A stretch of 21,700 nt of DNA from a virus. This document shows, in pieces, positions 13,297-20,104 of the stretch. The notes beneath the pieces were generated by a model. It was not told the DNA's origin, ran no database searches, and saw only the letters and a list, made by a program, of their open reading frames with translations. A program made the translations under genes and the position numbers. Location of the stretch: positions 1 through 21,700 of the IMG/VR virus record IMGVR_UViG_3300017598_000426. One strand, 5' to 3'. Numbering within the stretch: position 1 is the first letter of the stretch; every line of letters starts with the position of its first letter.

Positions 13297-13520
13297 AACA
13301 ATGTCAGATAGCATACGCGCATCATTATGTACCAACAGGAAAGGGCGACCAAATGCGCTGCATATGGTGCAATCAATACAGCCCGTCAAATGATGAGTTT
13401 ATGCGCGGTTTTAACGACGGCATGAAAGAGCGCGAAGCGGCAGACGTAGCAGACAAACACGCAGAGCGCGTGAAACTGGATCGGCCTGTAGACTTTGACC
13501 CTTACGAAATAATAACATAA
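13293..13520 (+). CDS. Hypothetical protein, 75 aa
   Basis: It starts MKQCQIAYAHHYVPTGKGD and contains CIWC, so it has a few possible metal ligands (two N-terminal His, one CxxC). The C-terminal half is charged and helical (DGMKEREAADVADKHAERVK). I chose the ATG at 13293 because it overlaps the endolysin stop (ATGA), as is usual here; an ATG at 13278 is also possible. No function is recognised. Confidence 0.65.
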   Translation: MKQCQIAYAHHYVPTGKGDQMRCIWCNQYSPSNDEFMRGFNDGMKEREAADVADKHAERVKLDRPVDFDPYEIIT

Positions 13521-13531
13521 GGACTAAAAAA

Positions 13532-13774
13532 ATGGATGCGACCAAAATAAGTGCTTTCGTGGATGCGGCTTTACTACTTATTGAAAGTATAGAAGATGAG
13601 TGCGAAGATTGCTTGGAAGCCAGTTTACAGTGCGATCATATCCAGTTGCTTATGCGCGGCTTGCTGGAGATTGTAAACGAGCCAAGCGACGACGCGCCAG
13701 AAGCACCGCAACCACCGCCGCTTACTGCTTTCCAGGATGTACCAAAGTATGAAGGGTATAGGACGGTAGAGTAG
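13532..13774 (+). CDS. Acidic hypothetical protein, 80 aa
   Basis: This acidic protein has an N-terminal helical part (FVDAALLLIESIEDECEDC), three cysteines and a Pro-rich segment (APEAPQPPPL). AAGGA precedes the ATG by 8 nt. It is the last protein gene of the plus operon; the tmRNA-like RNA begins 7 nt after its stop. It is unrecognised. Its placement beside that RNA makes a functional link worth testing, but none is visible in the sequence. Confidence 0.65.
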   Translation: MDATKISAFVDAALLLIESIEDECEDCLEASLQCDHIQLLMRGLLEIVNEPSDDAPEAPQPPPLTAFQDVPKYEGYRTVE

Positions 13775-13781
13775 TTTTTAT

Positions 13782-13862
13782 GGGGCTGAAAGGTTGTCGC
13801 TCTCGACTAAAACCGCTTGCGGAAGTTGAGACACGGGGTTTCGATTACCCCCAGCTCCACGA
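13782..13862 (+). ncRNA. tmRNA-like tRNA-like domain RNA without mRNA-like region
   Basis: GGGGCTG (13782-13788) pairs with CAGCTCC (13852-13858) as a 7-bp acceptor stem containing G3-U70, the alanine identity pair, followed by A73 (13859) and CGA in place of CCA. A perfect T-arm (GGGGT, loop TTCGATT, ACCCC; 13835-13851) abuts it, as in tRNA. Instead of D and anticodon arms there is a 13-nt single-stranded segment with GG (13789-13801) and a 7-bp helix, CTCGACT (13802-13808) with AGTTGAG (13824-13830), capped by a small CCG-CTTG-CGG hairpin. This is the architecture of the tmRNA tRNA-like domain with its P2 helix, but with no tag-coding region or full pseudoknot chain. It could be a processed RNA or a 3'-UTR tRNA mimic. 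Confidence 0.6.
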
Positions 13863-13865
13863 ATT

Positions 13866-13906
13866 TGCACCGCTTCCGCTTGGTGCATAGCGCGACTGTT
13901 TCGCGC
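13866..13906 (+). promoter_or_regulatory. Two small hairpins following the tRNA-like RNA
   Basis: TGCACC/GGTGCA (13866-13871 and 13882-13887) closes a 10-nt loop; GCGCGA/TCGCGC (13890-13895 and 13901-13906) closes a 5-nt loop. The first loop contains CTTCCGC (13873-13879), exactly complementary to GCGGAAG (13819-13825) in the tRNA-like RNA, so a pseudoknot-type contact is possible. Confidence 0.5.
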
Positions 13907-13908
13907 AC

Positions 13909-13951
13909 CCGCGTGTGCTATTGCTTACGGTAGCACACGCGGTTTCTTTTT
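13909..13951 (+). terminator. Rho-independent terminator of the plus operon
   Basis: CCGCGTGTGCTA pairs with TAGCACACGCGG (12 bp, 10-nt loop), followed by TTTCTTTTT. Confidence 0.9.
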
Positions 13952-13959
13952 GCCTAGAC

Positions 13960-14002
13960 ACAAAAACGCCCGCCACGGCGAAGGGTAGAACCGTGACGGG
14001 CT
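13960..14002 (-). terminator. Rho-independent terminator of the late minus operon
   Basis: On the minus strand GCCCGTCACGG pairs with CCGTGGCGGGC (11 positions, one mismatch) around a 12-nt loop, followed by GTTTTTGTG. It stands back-to-back with the plus-strand terminator. Confidence 0.85.
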
Positions 14003-14039
14003 GCACACGCGCAAGGACTGACGCGGTGCTTTGGGTGTA

Positions 14040-14079
14040 CTAGGGGATGCTAGAGGATGCTAGAGGAGGCTTAGGGAGT
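14040..14079 (-). repeat. Degenerate 10-nt tandem repeats at the lipoprotein C-terminus
   Basis: On the plus strand the units from 14041 read TAGGGGATGC, TAGAGGATGC, TAGAGGAGGC and TTAGGGAGTA. They encode the PPLASSSIP tail, so the tail may have grown by slippage. Confidence 0.4.
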
Positions 14080-14378
14080 ACAGCTAGCAGTTCTTTTAGC
14101 GCGTCAATCTTCGCCGCCATCTCTGCCGCTTTTGCTTCTCGCTCTGCAAGTTCCTGCTCATATTCAGCCTGGTCAATCGTGCCTTTGAGGTCTACATAAG
14201 CGTCAACCGAGTCAAGCAGTATAGCGTGTAGCGCCTCAAGTGCTGCTATGTGTTCCGCCGTGATCTGTATGCTGCGCGTTTCGCTGGTCTTATTGCCGAA
14301 AGCGTCAAATGTTGCGGTAGTCGTACATCCGGCAAAGAAGCACACAAGCAGGGCTAGTGCTATGATTCGTATAGTCAT
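14040..14378 (-). CDS. Lipoprotein, possible outer-membrane spanin subunit
   Basis: This 112-residue protein has a type II signal peptide: MTIRIIALALLVCFFAGC with lipidated Cys18 (FAGC lipobox). The mature part is a long charged helix (about 45-100, with AEYEQELAEREAKAAEMAAKI), followed by a short Pro-rich end (LPKPPLASSSIP). It is the last gene of the late operon, just after a holin-like gene. This fits an o-spanin or another lysis lipoprotein of a Gram-negative host. It is longer than typical Rz1 proteins, so the spanin role is inference. The start follows the previous stop by one base (TAGCATG). Confidence 0.72.
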   Translation of the reverse strand: MTIRIIALALLVCFFAGCTTTATFDAFGNKTSETRSIQITAEHIAALEALHAILLDSVDAYVDLKGTIDQAEYEQELAEREAKAAEMAAKIDALKELLAVLPKPPLASSSIP

Positions 14379-14379
14379 G

Positions 14380-14700
14380 CTATCCCCTCCATCGCGCTAT
14401 GATGCGCGATACAAGCGGAGCTATAACGCCAGCGCCCACGGCTGCTATCGCTGTATCATGCTCTGCGCCCCACGGTAAAATGTCTGGAAACATAGCGCGT
14501 AGGAAGGTGATGATACCAACGGCTGAGCCGCCAGATACCGCCACGCCCGCGCCCATGTTTTGAGTTGTTTTAGATGCCACAATCGGCTTTTTGGGTATTC
14601 GTTTCATTTTCTCGATCTCCTTGTTGTACTTGCGCTCAGCGCGTTTGGCTTTTACTGCACTTTTAAAAGCGTGTCGCTTAGCTTTTATTTTTCCCAGCAT
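14380..14700 (-). CDS. Holin-like membrane protein, 106 aa
   Basis: The N-terminal half is very basic and helical (KIKAKRHAFKSAVKAKRAERKYNKEIEKMKR). The C-terminal half has two hydrophobic segments: GAGVAVSGGSAVGIITFLRAM (about 54-74) and AIAAVGAGVIAPLVSRIIA (about 85-103), separated by FPDILPWGAEHDT. The small size, two membrane helices and position next to a lipoprotein suggest a class II-type holin, although the long basic N-terminus is atypical. The ATG at 14700 has GAGG upstream and overlaps the 38-residue gene by 23 nt; an upstream in-frame start would overlap much more. Confidence 0.65.
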   Translation of the reverse strand: MLGKIKAKRHAFKSAVKAKRAERKYNKEIEKMKRIPKKPIVASKTTQNMGAGVAVSGGSAVGIITFLRAMFPDILPWGAEHDTAIAAVGAGVIAPLVSRIIARWRG

Positions 14701-14794
14701 TTCGTTGTCCTCGCCCTCGTTGTTTCCCCTTAATTTTATAACTAAATAGCGTGATCTTGAAGCCGCGCTTCTTGAACCAGTCCAGTACACTCAT
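14678..14794 (-). CDS. Small basic protein, 38 aa
   Basis: The peptide begins MSVLDWFKKRGFKITLFSYK and ends GRGQRNAGKNKS. It is strongly basic with an amphipathic N-terminal helix. The ATG forms TAATG with the preceding stop and GGAG lies 9 nt upstream within that gene. It overlaps the holin-like start by 23 nt. A membrane-active or nucleic-acid-binding peptide would fit the composition; nothing more specific can be said. Confidence 0.55.
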   Translation of the reverse strand: MSVLDWFKKRGFKITLFSYKIKGKQRGRGQRNAGKNKS

Positions 14795-15117
14795 TATGTG
14801 AGCTCCTTCTCTAAAAGTATAAGCGCGTTGCAAGCGATAGCTGCCATGTGTGGCGTGCCATCTTCGTCTAGTGCTTCGCCTTTGCCTAGCTTTATCATGT
14901 GCCGCCATAGCGCGTCGTTGTACAGTACCGGGTCGCAATCGCGCCAGGTGTAGTCGCCATGCTTCGCCGCGTTAGTCGTTAAAGTTTTCGCGACAACTTC
15001 GAGCGCGTGCATAGGAATTAACGTGGGCCGTGGCTTGCTTTGCGCTTGGGTAGCTTTTAGGGTTTCGGCTGTGTCGTAGTATTCGTTTGTTACGTCCTCT
15101 ATGCTTTGCCCATCCAT
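14794..15117 (-). CDS. DUF5664 / MazZ-like dATP/dGTP diphosphohydrolase-domain protein
   Basis: This 107-residue protein carries the DUF5664-type pattern: LIPMHALEVVAKTLTTNAAKHGDYTWRD, then LYNDALWRHMIKLGKGEALDEDGTPHMAAIACNALILLEKEL. The family is helical and MazG-like; the characterised member MazZ hydrolyses purine dNTPs in 2-aminoadenine-DNA phages. Many phages carry it without Z-DNA, and no PurZ-, DatZ- or DpoZ-like gene is seen here, so a general dNTP-pool role is more likely. The start at 15117 forms TAATG with the metallophosphoesterase stop; the long upstream extension is a shadow of that gene. Confidence 0.72.
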   Translation of the reverse strand: MDGQSIEDVTNEYYDTAETLKATQAQSKPRPTLIPMHALEVVAKTLTTNAAKHGDYTWRDCDPVLYNDALWRHMIKLGKGEALDEDGTPHMAAIACNALILLEKELT

Positions 15118-15962
15118 TATATTGTAACCTCTTTGTACACGCGGATGACGTCGCCGCCGTTTGATCTGTCGCGCCACGGGTATAGCCCTATGTGCGGAGC
15201 GCCTAACGGTCGCGGTGCGCCGCACATATCGGCAATGTATGAAGGCTTGCCGGGGACCATACCCTTGAGAAAAGATCCCGTTCTGGCGTGTATTGTCTCG
15301 CGCTCTTCAAGCACATTATGTAATTCCGTAGCGGCTTGTTTCGCTGCGTTTAATTGGTGGTCATGGCCCATTAAGTAAATGTCTGCGCGGGCGCTGTCTT
15401 TCATTTCCACCACTTTGTTAATGCTGCCGCCAGGTTTGGCGCTTGCGCCCCTGCCGTGATGAGCATACACCGTCACAGATCCAGCGCGGCGACCCTTTGA
15501 TCCTGTTATCAATTTGAGGCGGAAGTGTGTCAAAACGCCCAGCGAATCGATACCCAATTGATCACACATATAGTCTGTTGTGGTTCGCCCGTCGGATAAA
15601 ACAGAGTAATGGTTGCCCTCAATCATACCTAGCACTCGATCTGATATTGGTTCGATTTTCTTTAAAAACTTGTCAGCCCAGTCCCTGTAATAGCTATCAA
15701 GATTTTCTTTTGTGCTTTCGTGCAGTTTTTGACTTCCAAGGATCTCACGTTCGCTTGTGCTGCTCAGATCCATATAGTCGCCCATGCCTAAGAATCGCAC
15801 ATTTTTAACATTCGCCCATCTAGCAATAAACCGATCGAACTGTGCTGCAGCGTGCGTAGGTGAGTCAAAGTGGACATCGCCAAACGGCACTAAGTAAAAG
15901 ACCTCATCCTGTTTACACTTTACCTTGTACTCTTTTTCTGAATAGATCCCGGTTGTTTGCAT
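15117..15962 (-). CDS. Calcineurin-like metallophosphoesterase
   Basis: This 281-residue protein has all five metallophosphoesterase blocks: GDVHF (Asp29, His31), GMGDYMD (Asp62), EGNHYS (Asn117, His118), VYAHHGRG (about 165-172) and MGHDHQL (about 198-204). These bind two metal ions and hydrolyse phosphomono- or diesters. The substrate is unknown; nucleic-acid ends or nucleotides are the usual suggestions for phage homologues. Its position among late tail/lysis genes rather than the replication genes is noteworthy. AAGGG lies about 7 nt before the ATG. Confidence 0.9.
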   Translation of the reverse strand: MQTTGIYSEKEYKVKCKQDEVFYLVPFGDVHFDSPTHAAAQFDRFIARWANVKNVRFLGMGDYMDLSSTSEREILGSQKLHESTKENLDSYYRDWADKFLKKIEPISDRVLGMIEGNHYSVLSDGRTTTDYMCDQLGIDSLGVLTHFRLKLITGSKGRRAGSVTVYAHHGRGASAKPGGSINKVVEMKDSARADIYLMGHDHQLNAAKQAATELHNVLEERETIHARTGSFLKGMVPGKPSYIADMCGAPRPLGAPHIGLYPWRDRSNGGDVIRVYKEVTI

Positions 15963-16000
15963 AGTGTTACCCTTTTTGTTTTACACTACCCAGCATTATA

Positions 16001-16432
16001 TCAATTATCTTTTGTGCGTTCAATCGCTTTGAGGATCGCGGACTGCCCTAGATCCACACGCTCGTCCAGGGAATCTATTTTATTCTCAACGTTACCCATT
16101 CGCGCATCAAACACGCGCGCCTGTTCGTTTATCTGTTGTGAGTTGTTTTGTATTTGCATCGTGGTAACGGGCGGCGGAAATGATTCAGGCAGTTTGTCCG
16201 CGATGGTTTTGACAACGCGCATGGTTTCGGCCTGTGTTGACTCTATTTTAATGAAGCGTTCCCGATCAAACTTTTCGCGCTCGTTGTCTACTTCGATGCT
16301 CGTTCGGTTCTCCTGACTTACTTCTGTGTTATGGCTAGAGATATTCCAAAATACCGCTGTAACCGCCATGACCACGGTTATAAGTATTTTGAAGCTATGC
16401 GATTCCAGAGTCTGCATTGTGGCTTTATCCAT
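16001..16432 (-). CDS. Membrane-anchored coiled-coil protein, 143 aa
   Basis: A transmembrane helix (FKILITVVMAVTAVFWNI, about residues 14-31) is followed by a long polar helical region with heptad-like spacing, including DNEREKFDRERFIKIESTQ and MGNVENKIDSLDERVDL. Topology N-in, C-out would place the coil in the periplasm, as in i-spanins (Rz), and a lipoprotein lies downstream in the operon; a structural or phage-exclusion role is equally possible. I chose the ATG at 16432 with GAGGAG 11 nt upstream; an alternative GTG (16444) directly abuts the ribosome site, and a later ATG (16417) is possible. Confidence 0.65.
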   Translation of the reverse strand: MDKATMQTLESHSFKILITVVMAVTAVFWNISSHNTEVSQENRTSIEVDNEREKFDRERFIKIESTQAETMRVVKTIADKLPESFPPPVTTMQIQNNSQQINEQARVFDARMGNVENKIDSLDERVDLGQSAILKAIERTKDN

Positions 16433-16471
16433 ACCCTTAATCACTCCTCTAATGCCGTTATCTTGATCATA

Positions 16472-16708
16472 CTACTCTTCAGCATCGTAAACCACGCGCA
16501 AGTTTGCTGCTGCCAGTTCTACGCGCTCAAGCAAGGGAAGAAGCAACGTGAGTGCTTGGTTTGTCTGCTCCGCCGATAGCGCGATCACCGCTTCCTCCTG
16601 GATTGCGCCCGCGTCAATAACGGCGTTGGTCTTGTCTTCCAATTCACCGCCAGCCAGGCGCACTTCTCGCGCTGCTTTCTGGAATGCTCTCAAATTGCTG
16701 TCAATCAT
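16472..16708 (-). CDS. Small helical hypothetical protein, 78 aa
   Basis: The protein begins MIDSNLRAFQKAAREVRLAG and is almost entirely helical, with a Leu-rich segment (ALTLLLPLLERVELAAANLRVV). The ATG at 16708 has a perfect AAGGAG 9 nt upstream and overlaps the previous stop, so I chose it over an upstream in-frame ATG. It is unrecognised and lies between tail and lysis genes. Confidence 0.68.
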   Translation of the reverse strand: MIDSNLRAFQKAAREVRLAGGELEDKTNAVIDAGAIQEEAVIALSAEQTNQALTLLLPLLERVELAAANLRVVYDAEE

Positions 16709-16850
16709 TTTTAAAACTCCTTTTGGCATCAAGCCATTGCTTTATTTTTAAAATGTCTTTTTCTAGCGCGGCGTGTGTGTCCGCCGTCGCGTGTAGTTGC
16801 CTGAGCGCATGGTGAACACCAGCTAAAACCTGTTCTTGTTCTTGTGTCAT
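16701..16850 (-). CDS. Small hypothetical protein, 49 aa
   Basis: It begins MTQEQEQVLAGVHHALRQLH and ends DAKRSFKND: a predicted helical, polar peptide. The ATG is 3 nt after the stop of the fibre-like gene and its own stop overlaps the next ATG by 8 nt. It contains the AAGGAG of the downstream gene. It fills what would otherwise be a 145-nt gap in a dense operon. No family is recognised. Confidence 0.6.
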   Translation of the reverse strand: MTQEQEQVLAGVHHALRQLHATADTHAALEKDILKIKQWLDAKRSFKND

Positions 16851-16853
16851 TAC

Positions 16854-17879
16854 TTACACCCTTTCAATCCTGATCGATACAATAGCGACCTCAATGTCTG
16901 TTGTGGTGTCTAAGTTTGTGAAACGTATATCAATGTCATCGCCGCTACTTAAGGAGACTATGTCACCCCCAGAGACTGAAGCATAGGATCCTGCCGTTAC
17001 GGATCGCGCTGCTAACGTGCCAGCATCCTCCGTACCATTTATAAACACAGCGACTTCAGTATCGCGCGTGCCGCCACCGCCCGCTAGAGTATAGGAAGCG
17101 TTCCAACTAATCATATAATCACCATCACCGTTTGTGCCTATCGTAAAGTCGTCGTCTGTCGTGTTCGCGTCAACTAGAGTACCATCGTCGCCGGTATCCG
17201 TAAATGCCGAAAATTGGACAGGCGTACCCGCCGTGCCTATTGTTACTGTTGACGGTGTTGTTGTGTTTGAAAAAAACAGCTTTCCCCATGCGCTAGGCGA
17301 ACCGCCAGCAGAATGCCACGCAGTGCCGTTGTAAACATTGAAAGTGTTGAGCCCTGTATCAAAATAATACCAACCAGCAGATGGCGATCCTGGCGCACTT
17401 GCCGCAGTGGGCGCTGCTATATATGTGCCGTTGACTTGTAGGTTTGTCCCTACTGTTAATTTTCCGGTGATGCTGAAATAATCAGCGCCCGCGTTCAAAT
17501 CGTGCGTTACTGTTGATCCGTCGTATACGCGCAGCGCTTTTGTGCCGCTGGTGGTCGTATTGCGAAGAAAGCGCACTTGTGCATTACTCGATCCGTCGCT
17601 TATTGTTGCATCGAAATCAATAGTAGATTGCCCGCTAGTCGCTACGCTTGAGTACTTTGTGGAGACACCAGATTGGGAAACCTTTGTATAATTCGTGCCG
17701 CTACTAGTTTGCAAATACCCCCCAGCTACTATATTGCCATCGCCGCTTATGTTACCAACAACGTCAAGCGCAAGATCGGTAGTGATTCCGTTTACGCTGT
17801 CAACAGAAGATCCACCGCTACCGCCCGCCGCTGTACTACCGCCATTAAAATCTGAATCTTTAAAAGTATTGTTTGCCAT
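16854..17879 (-). CDS. Tail-fibre-like protein with C-terminal C1q-like domain
   Basis: This 341-residue Gly/Ser/Thr-rich beta protein has GWYYFDTGLNTFNVYNGTAW around residues 160-185, a motif common in phage fibre tips. The C-terminal ~150 residues (starting WGKLFFSNTTTP, with DGDYMISWNASYTLAGGG and EVAVFINGT) resemble the C1q/TNF jelly-roll, a trimeric receptor-binding fold. It probably contributes to host attachment. The ATG at 17879 follows the previous stop as TAGCATGGC; an in-frame ATG three codons earlier lies in the previous gene. Like many adhesins it has low Cys and repetitive composition. Confidence 0.75.
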   Translation of the reverse strand: MANNTFKDSDFNGGSTAAGGSGGSSVDSVNGITTDLALDVVGNISGDGNIVAGGYLQTSSGTNYTKVSQSGVSTKYSSVATSGQSTIDFDATISDGSSNAQVRFLRNTTTSGTKALRVYDGSTVTHDLNAGADYFSITGKLTVGTNLQVNGTYIAAPTAASAPGSPSAGWYYFDTGLNTFNVYNGTAWHSAGGSPSAWGKLFFSNTTTPSTVTIGTAGTPVQFSAFTDTGDDGTLVDANTTDDDFTIGTNGDGDYMISWNASYTLAGGGGTRDTEVAVFINGTEDAGTLAARSVTAGSYASVSGGDIVSLSSGDDIDIRFTNLDTTTDIEVAIVSIRIERV

Positions 17880-17880
17880 G

Positions 17881-20103
17881 CTATCCAAGCTCCTGAATTA
17901 TTGGTGTTTCTGTTAGCAGTTTGCCCGCTGTGTCCACTTCTATATACTCGCGCAATTTGCACGCCGCTGGGTCGTACACTTCCATCCACATTTGCGACGT
18001 TGTTGATCCTGTCGCGGGCCAACCTGTAGCCGCCCGTGTGTCGTAAGTAAGTGTTCCATCCCATACATCGAAGCTGTCGGCCTCGATTGTTTTTGCGCTT
18101 ACGTCAATCTTAACGCGCCGCGTGCTGTTCACGTTTAAATAAATCTCGTTTGCGCTTACTACTTCCACATTGTCGCTCGTGCCCGCTGCGCTATGCGTAA
18201 CGTTCGACAGTGCCCAGGAGTCATCGATGTATAAGCGCGACACGCCTGAAGAAAGCCAAAGCGCCCGCCATATTAAAGTGCTACCGCTCCAGAATTGTGT
18301 CTCGCCTGGTATCAATCGGAAGTATACGCCCGCGCTTAATGTTTCGGTTTCGTCAAACATTGCAACGGCTGGAACATTTATATATTGTTCGCCAGCGAGT
18401 ACAGTCATGCAACCCGGTACACCTAGCACAACATTGTTAATGGTATGTTGCACCACCGCTGTCCCTGCGCTTTCCTCGCTGTCGCTGCTGCGCTCTGCCG
18501 TTACTACTACGCGCACATCATCGCCCCAGTTATATGGCCCGACTGCTTCGGACAGTGTGAAGGATGAGCCAGTACCGCCCGAAGGGAAGGATCCGTCTAT
18601 GTCCCCGGGTGTACCGCTTGCCGACATAGTGTACTGTGTGGGCGTGTCCGTCGTAATGTCTGGATCCACGCCAGTCTTCGTTAGGTATACGCTCCAAGTA
18701 TCCGCTGGGGAAACGTCTGCGCCCGCGTTATATGTTGCCTCTATTAAGATCTCGCTTGCAGGTTGCGCCGTTAGCGTTAGCCCTGTCGGTGTACTTAACG
18801 CTTTGGTAACATCGTTGCCGCCGCTATCAATAGTGATAGTGTTATATTCGCTGTTTTGGCTCAGCAGCCCTATGTCATTTCGTTTGCGCGTTGTTACGTT
18901 TATGTCTTTTGTTCCGCTTGACGGGTTCGCCACTGCAACGGATAGCGTCAACGCTCCCGTAGCATCCGCTGCCGCGCTCAGGTCTGGTGCTGCGTCTTCA
19001 CCTATCCACACTTCGTAGCGATCTTGCGCTGCGTCTGCTATTCTATAAAATCCGTTTGTGGTGTCGGTATAGGTTGTGCTGTCGTAGTCGTGTTGTACTG
19101 TGATCGCATTTTGCTGCGCTGTCGTGTACGTCGCGCCCGCAGGAATCTCTAAACGAAGCCAAAGCCCTTGCGCTGTGTTACGGTAAAGGTTGGACAAACT
19201 GATCGCGTTCGTTGCGCCGATCTCTGTTGACCATGTTATAGCGCTGGGTGCTGTGGTGTCGCTTGCTATGGTCTGGATCGCGCCGTCGCTGTCGGGCACT
19301 TCGTAGCCTAAGGCCACGCCCGGAACTGCGTCAAGCGTGTCGCTTGCCGCCCCTGCTGCCGCGCTTGTATCGAGTAAGCCGCGCCCCGCGCTCGGTACTG
19401 TTAAAACTGTAGCCGTTCTGCTGGTGTAGTATACTATTTCCCTGAGCGTGCCGCCGCTATCTACGATACGACACCAGCCCGCCTCGGGCCAATCTGCAAG
19501 CGTGCCCGTGGTCGTGATTGTGCCGCTACCGCTTGCGCCAAGTTGCCCGCCGTCGCTGGTCGCTTGTGTGCCTAACGTGTTTAGATACGCCTTTAAATTG
19601 CTAACAGTTTCACCGCTATAATTGGCAATGAATCCAGCACGGTACACCGTAGCACCCGAGCTCTGCTCTGCCGTTGTGATGTCGCGGAAAGAGTGCAAAG
19701 AATTATAAGTGTTGATAATATCGAGTGTGAGATCGCCATCAAGATCCAAGCCATCGCGGTCGCGGTATACCCTGATCCATTCGGTCGTGGTTGCGCTCTG
19801 TAAGATCTTGGTTTCGCCCGCCGCTATAGTAACCGCCGCGCCAGCTGTGTCTCCTGGCGCTGTATAAGTTAGCGTGTCGACTGTTGTCGCAGATATGTAG
19901 CCGTTACCAGTTGAATTGTTGCCCGCGATCTGTAGCACAGCCACGCTAACAAGTGCGCCTGAAATGTGCGCCGCGTTTCGCGTGACTTCGCGATGCGTAA
20001 GCGTACCACCTAAACTATTGCTTGCCAGTTGCGGATCTGTGTTGGTATGGTCGCCTGATATTAGCAGGGCGATAGCGTCTTCGTTTATATGTGCCGTCGC
20101 CAT
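17881..20103 (-). CDS. Large tail/baseplate structural protein, 740 aa
   Basis: This long Thr/Ser/Ala-rich beta-structured protein has several modules. An N-terminal region (about 1-190) carries a sandwich-like domain. There is a middle region (about 190-420), an FN3-like module (about 440-560, STPTGLTLTAQPASEILIEA then WSVYLTKTG), and a C-terminal ~170 residues rich in aromatic pairs (VYFRLIPGETQFW, LIWRALWL). The position, after an FN3-like gene and before a fibre gene, supports a virion-surface role. I cannot name a precise family. The start follows the upstream stop by one base, with GGAGGTCTC just upstream. Confidence 0.7.
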   Translation of the reverse strand: MATAHINEDAIALLISGDHTNTDPQLASNSLGGTLTHREVTRNAAHISGALVSVAVLQIAGNNSTGNGYISATTVDTLTYTAPGDTAGAAVTIAAGETKILQSATTTEWIRVYRDRDGLDLDGDLTLDIINTYNSLHSFRDITTAEQSSGATVYRAGFIANYSGETVSNLKAYLNTLGTQATSDGGQLGASGSGTITTTGTLADWPEAGWCRIVDSGGTLREIVYYTSRTATVLTVPSAGRGLLDTSAAAGAASDTLDAVPGVALGYEVPDSDGAIQTIASDTTAPSAITWSTEIGATNAISLSNLYRNTAQGLWLRLEIPAGATYTTAQQNAITVQHDYDSTTYTDTTNGFYRIADAAQDRYEVWIGEDAAPDLSAAADATGALTLSVAVANPSSGTKDINVTTRKRNDIGLLSQNSEYNTITIDSGGNDVTKALSTPTGLTLTAQPASEILIEATYNAGADVSPADTWSVYLTKTGVDPDITTDTPTQYTMSASGTPGDIDGSFPSGGTGSSFTLSEAVGPYNWGDDVRVVVTAERSSDSEESAGTAVVQHTINNVVLGVPGCMTVLAGEQYINVPAVAMFDETETLSAGVYFRLIPGETQFWSGSTLIWRALWLSSGVSRLYIDDSWALSNVTHSAAGTSDNVEVVSANEIYLNVNSTRRVKIDVSAKTIEADSFDVWDGTLTYDTRAATGWPATGSTTSQMWMEVYDPAACKLREYIEVDTAGKLLTETPIIQELG

Positions 20104-20104
20104 G

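Noticed and set aside
13782-13862. Ordinary tRNA gene
   Set aside because: Acceptor and T arms fit, but no D-stem and no 5-bp anticodon stem with 7-nt loop can be formed; the middle forms a 7-bp helix with a capped hairpin instead.
13835-13862. Phage attachment site copied from the 3' end of host ssrA
   Set aside because: Possible, but it would not explain the 5' acceptor strand GGGGCTG placed 78 nt upstream in pairing position nor the P2-like helix; no integrase gene is in the window.
14794-15117. Z-genome (2-aminoadenine) biosynthesis system from the MazZ-like protein
   Set aside because: No PurZ, DatZ or DpoZ-like gene is seen, and the DUF5664 domain is widespread in phages with normal adenine.
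18170-19018. Long plus-strand ORF opposite the 740-residue structural gene
   Set aside because: It has Ser/Pro/Val-rich composition typical of antisense shadows, no ribosome site, and lies entirely within a strongly supported minus-strand gene.
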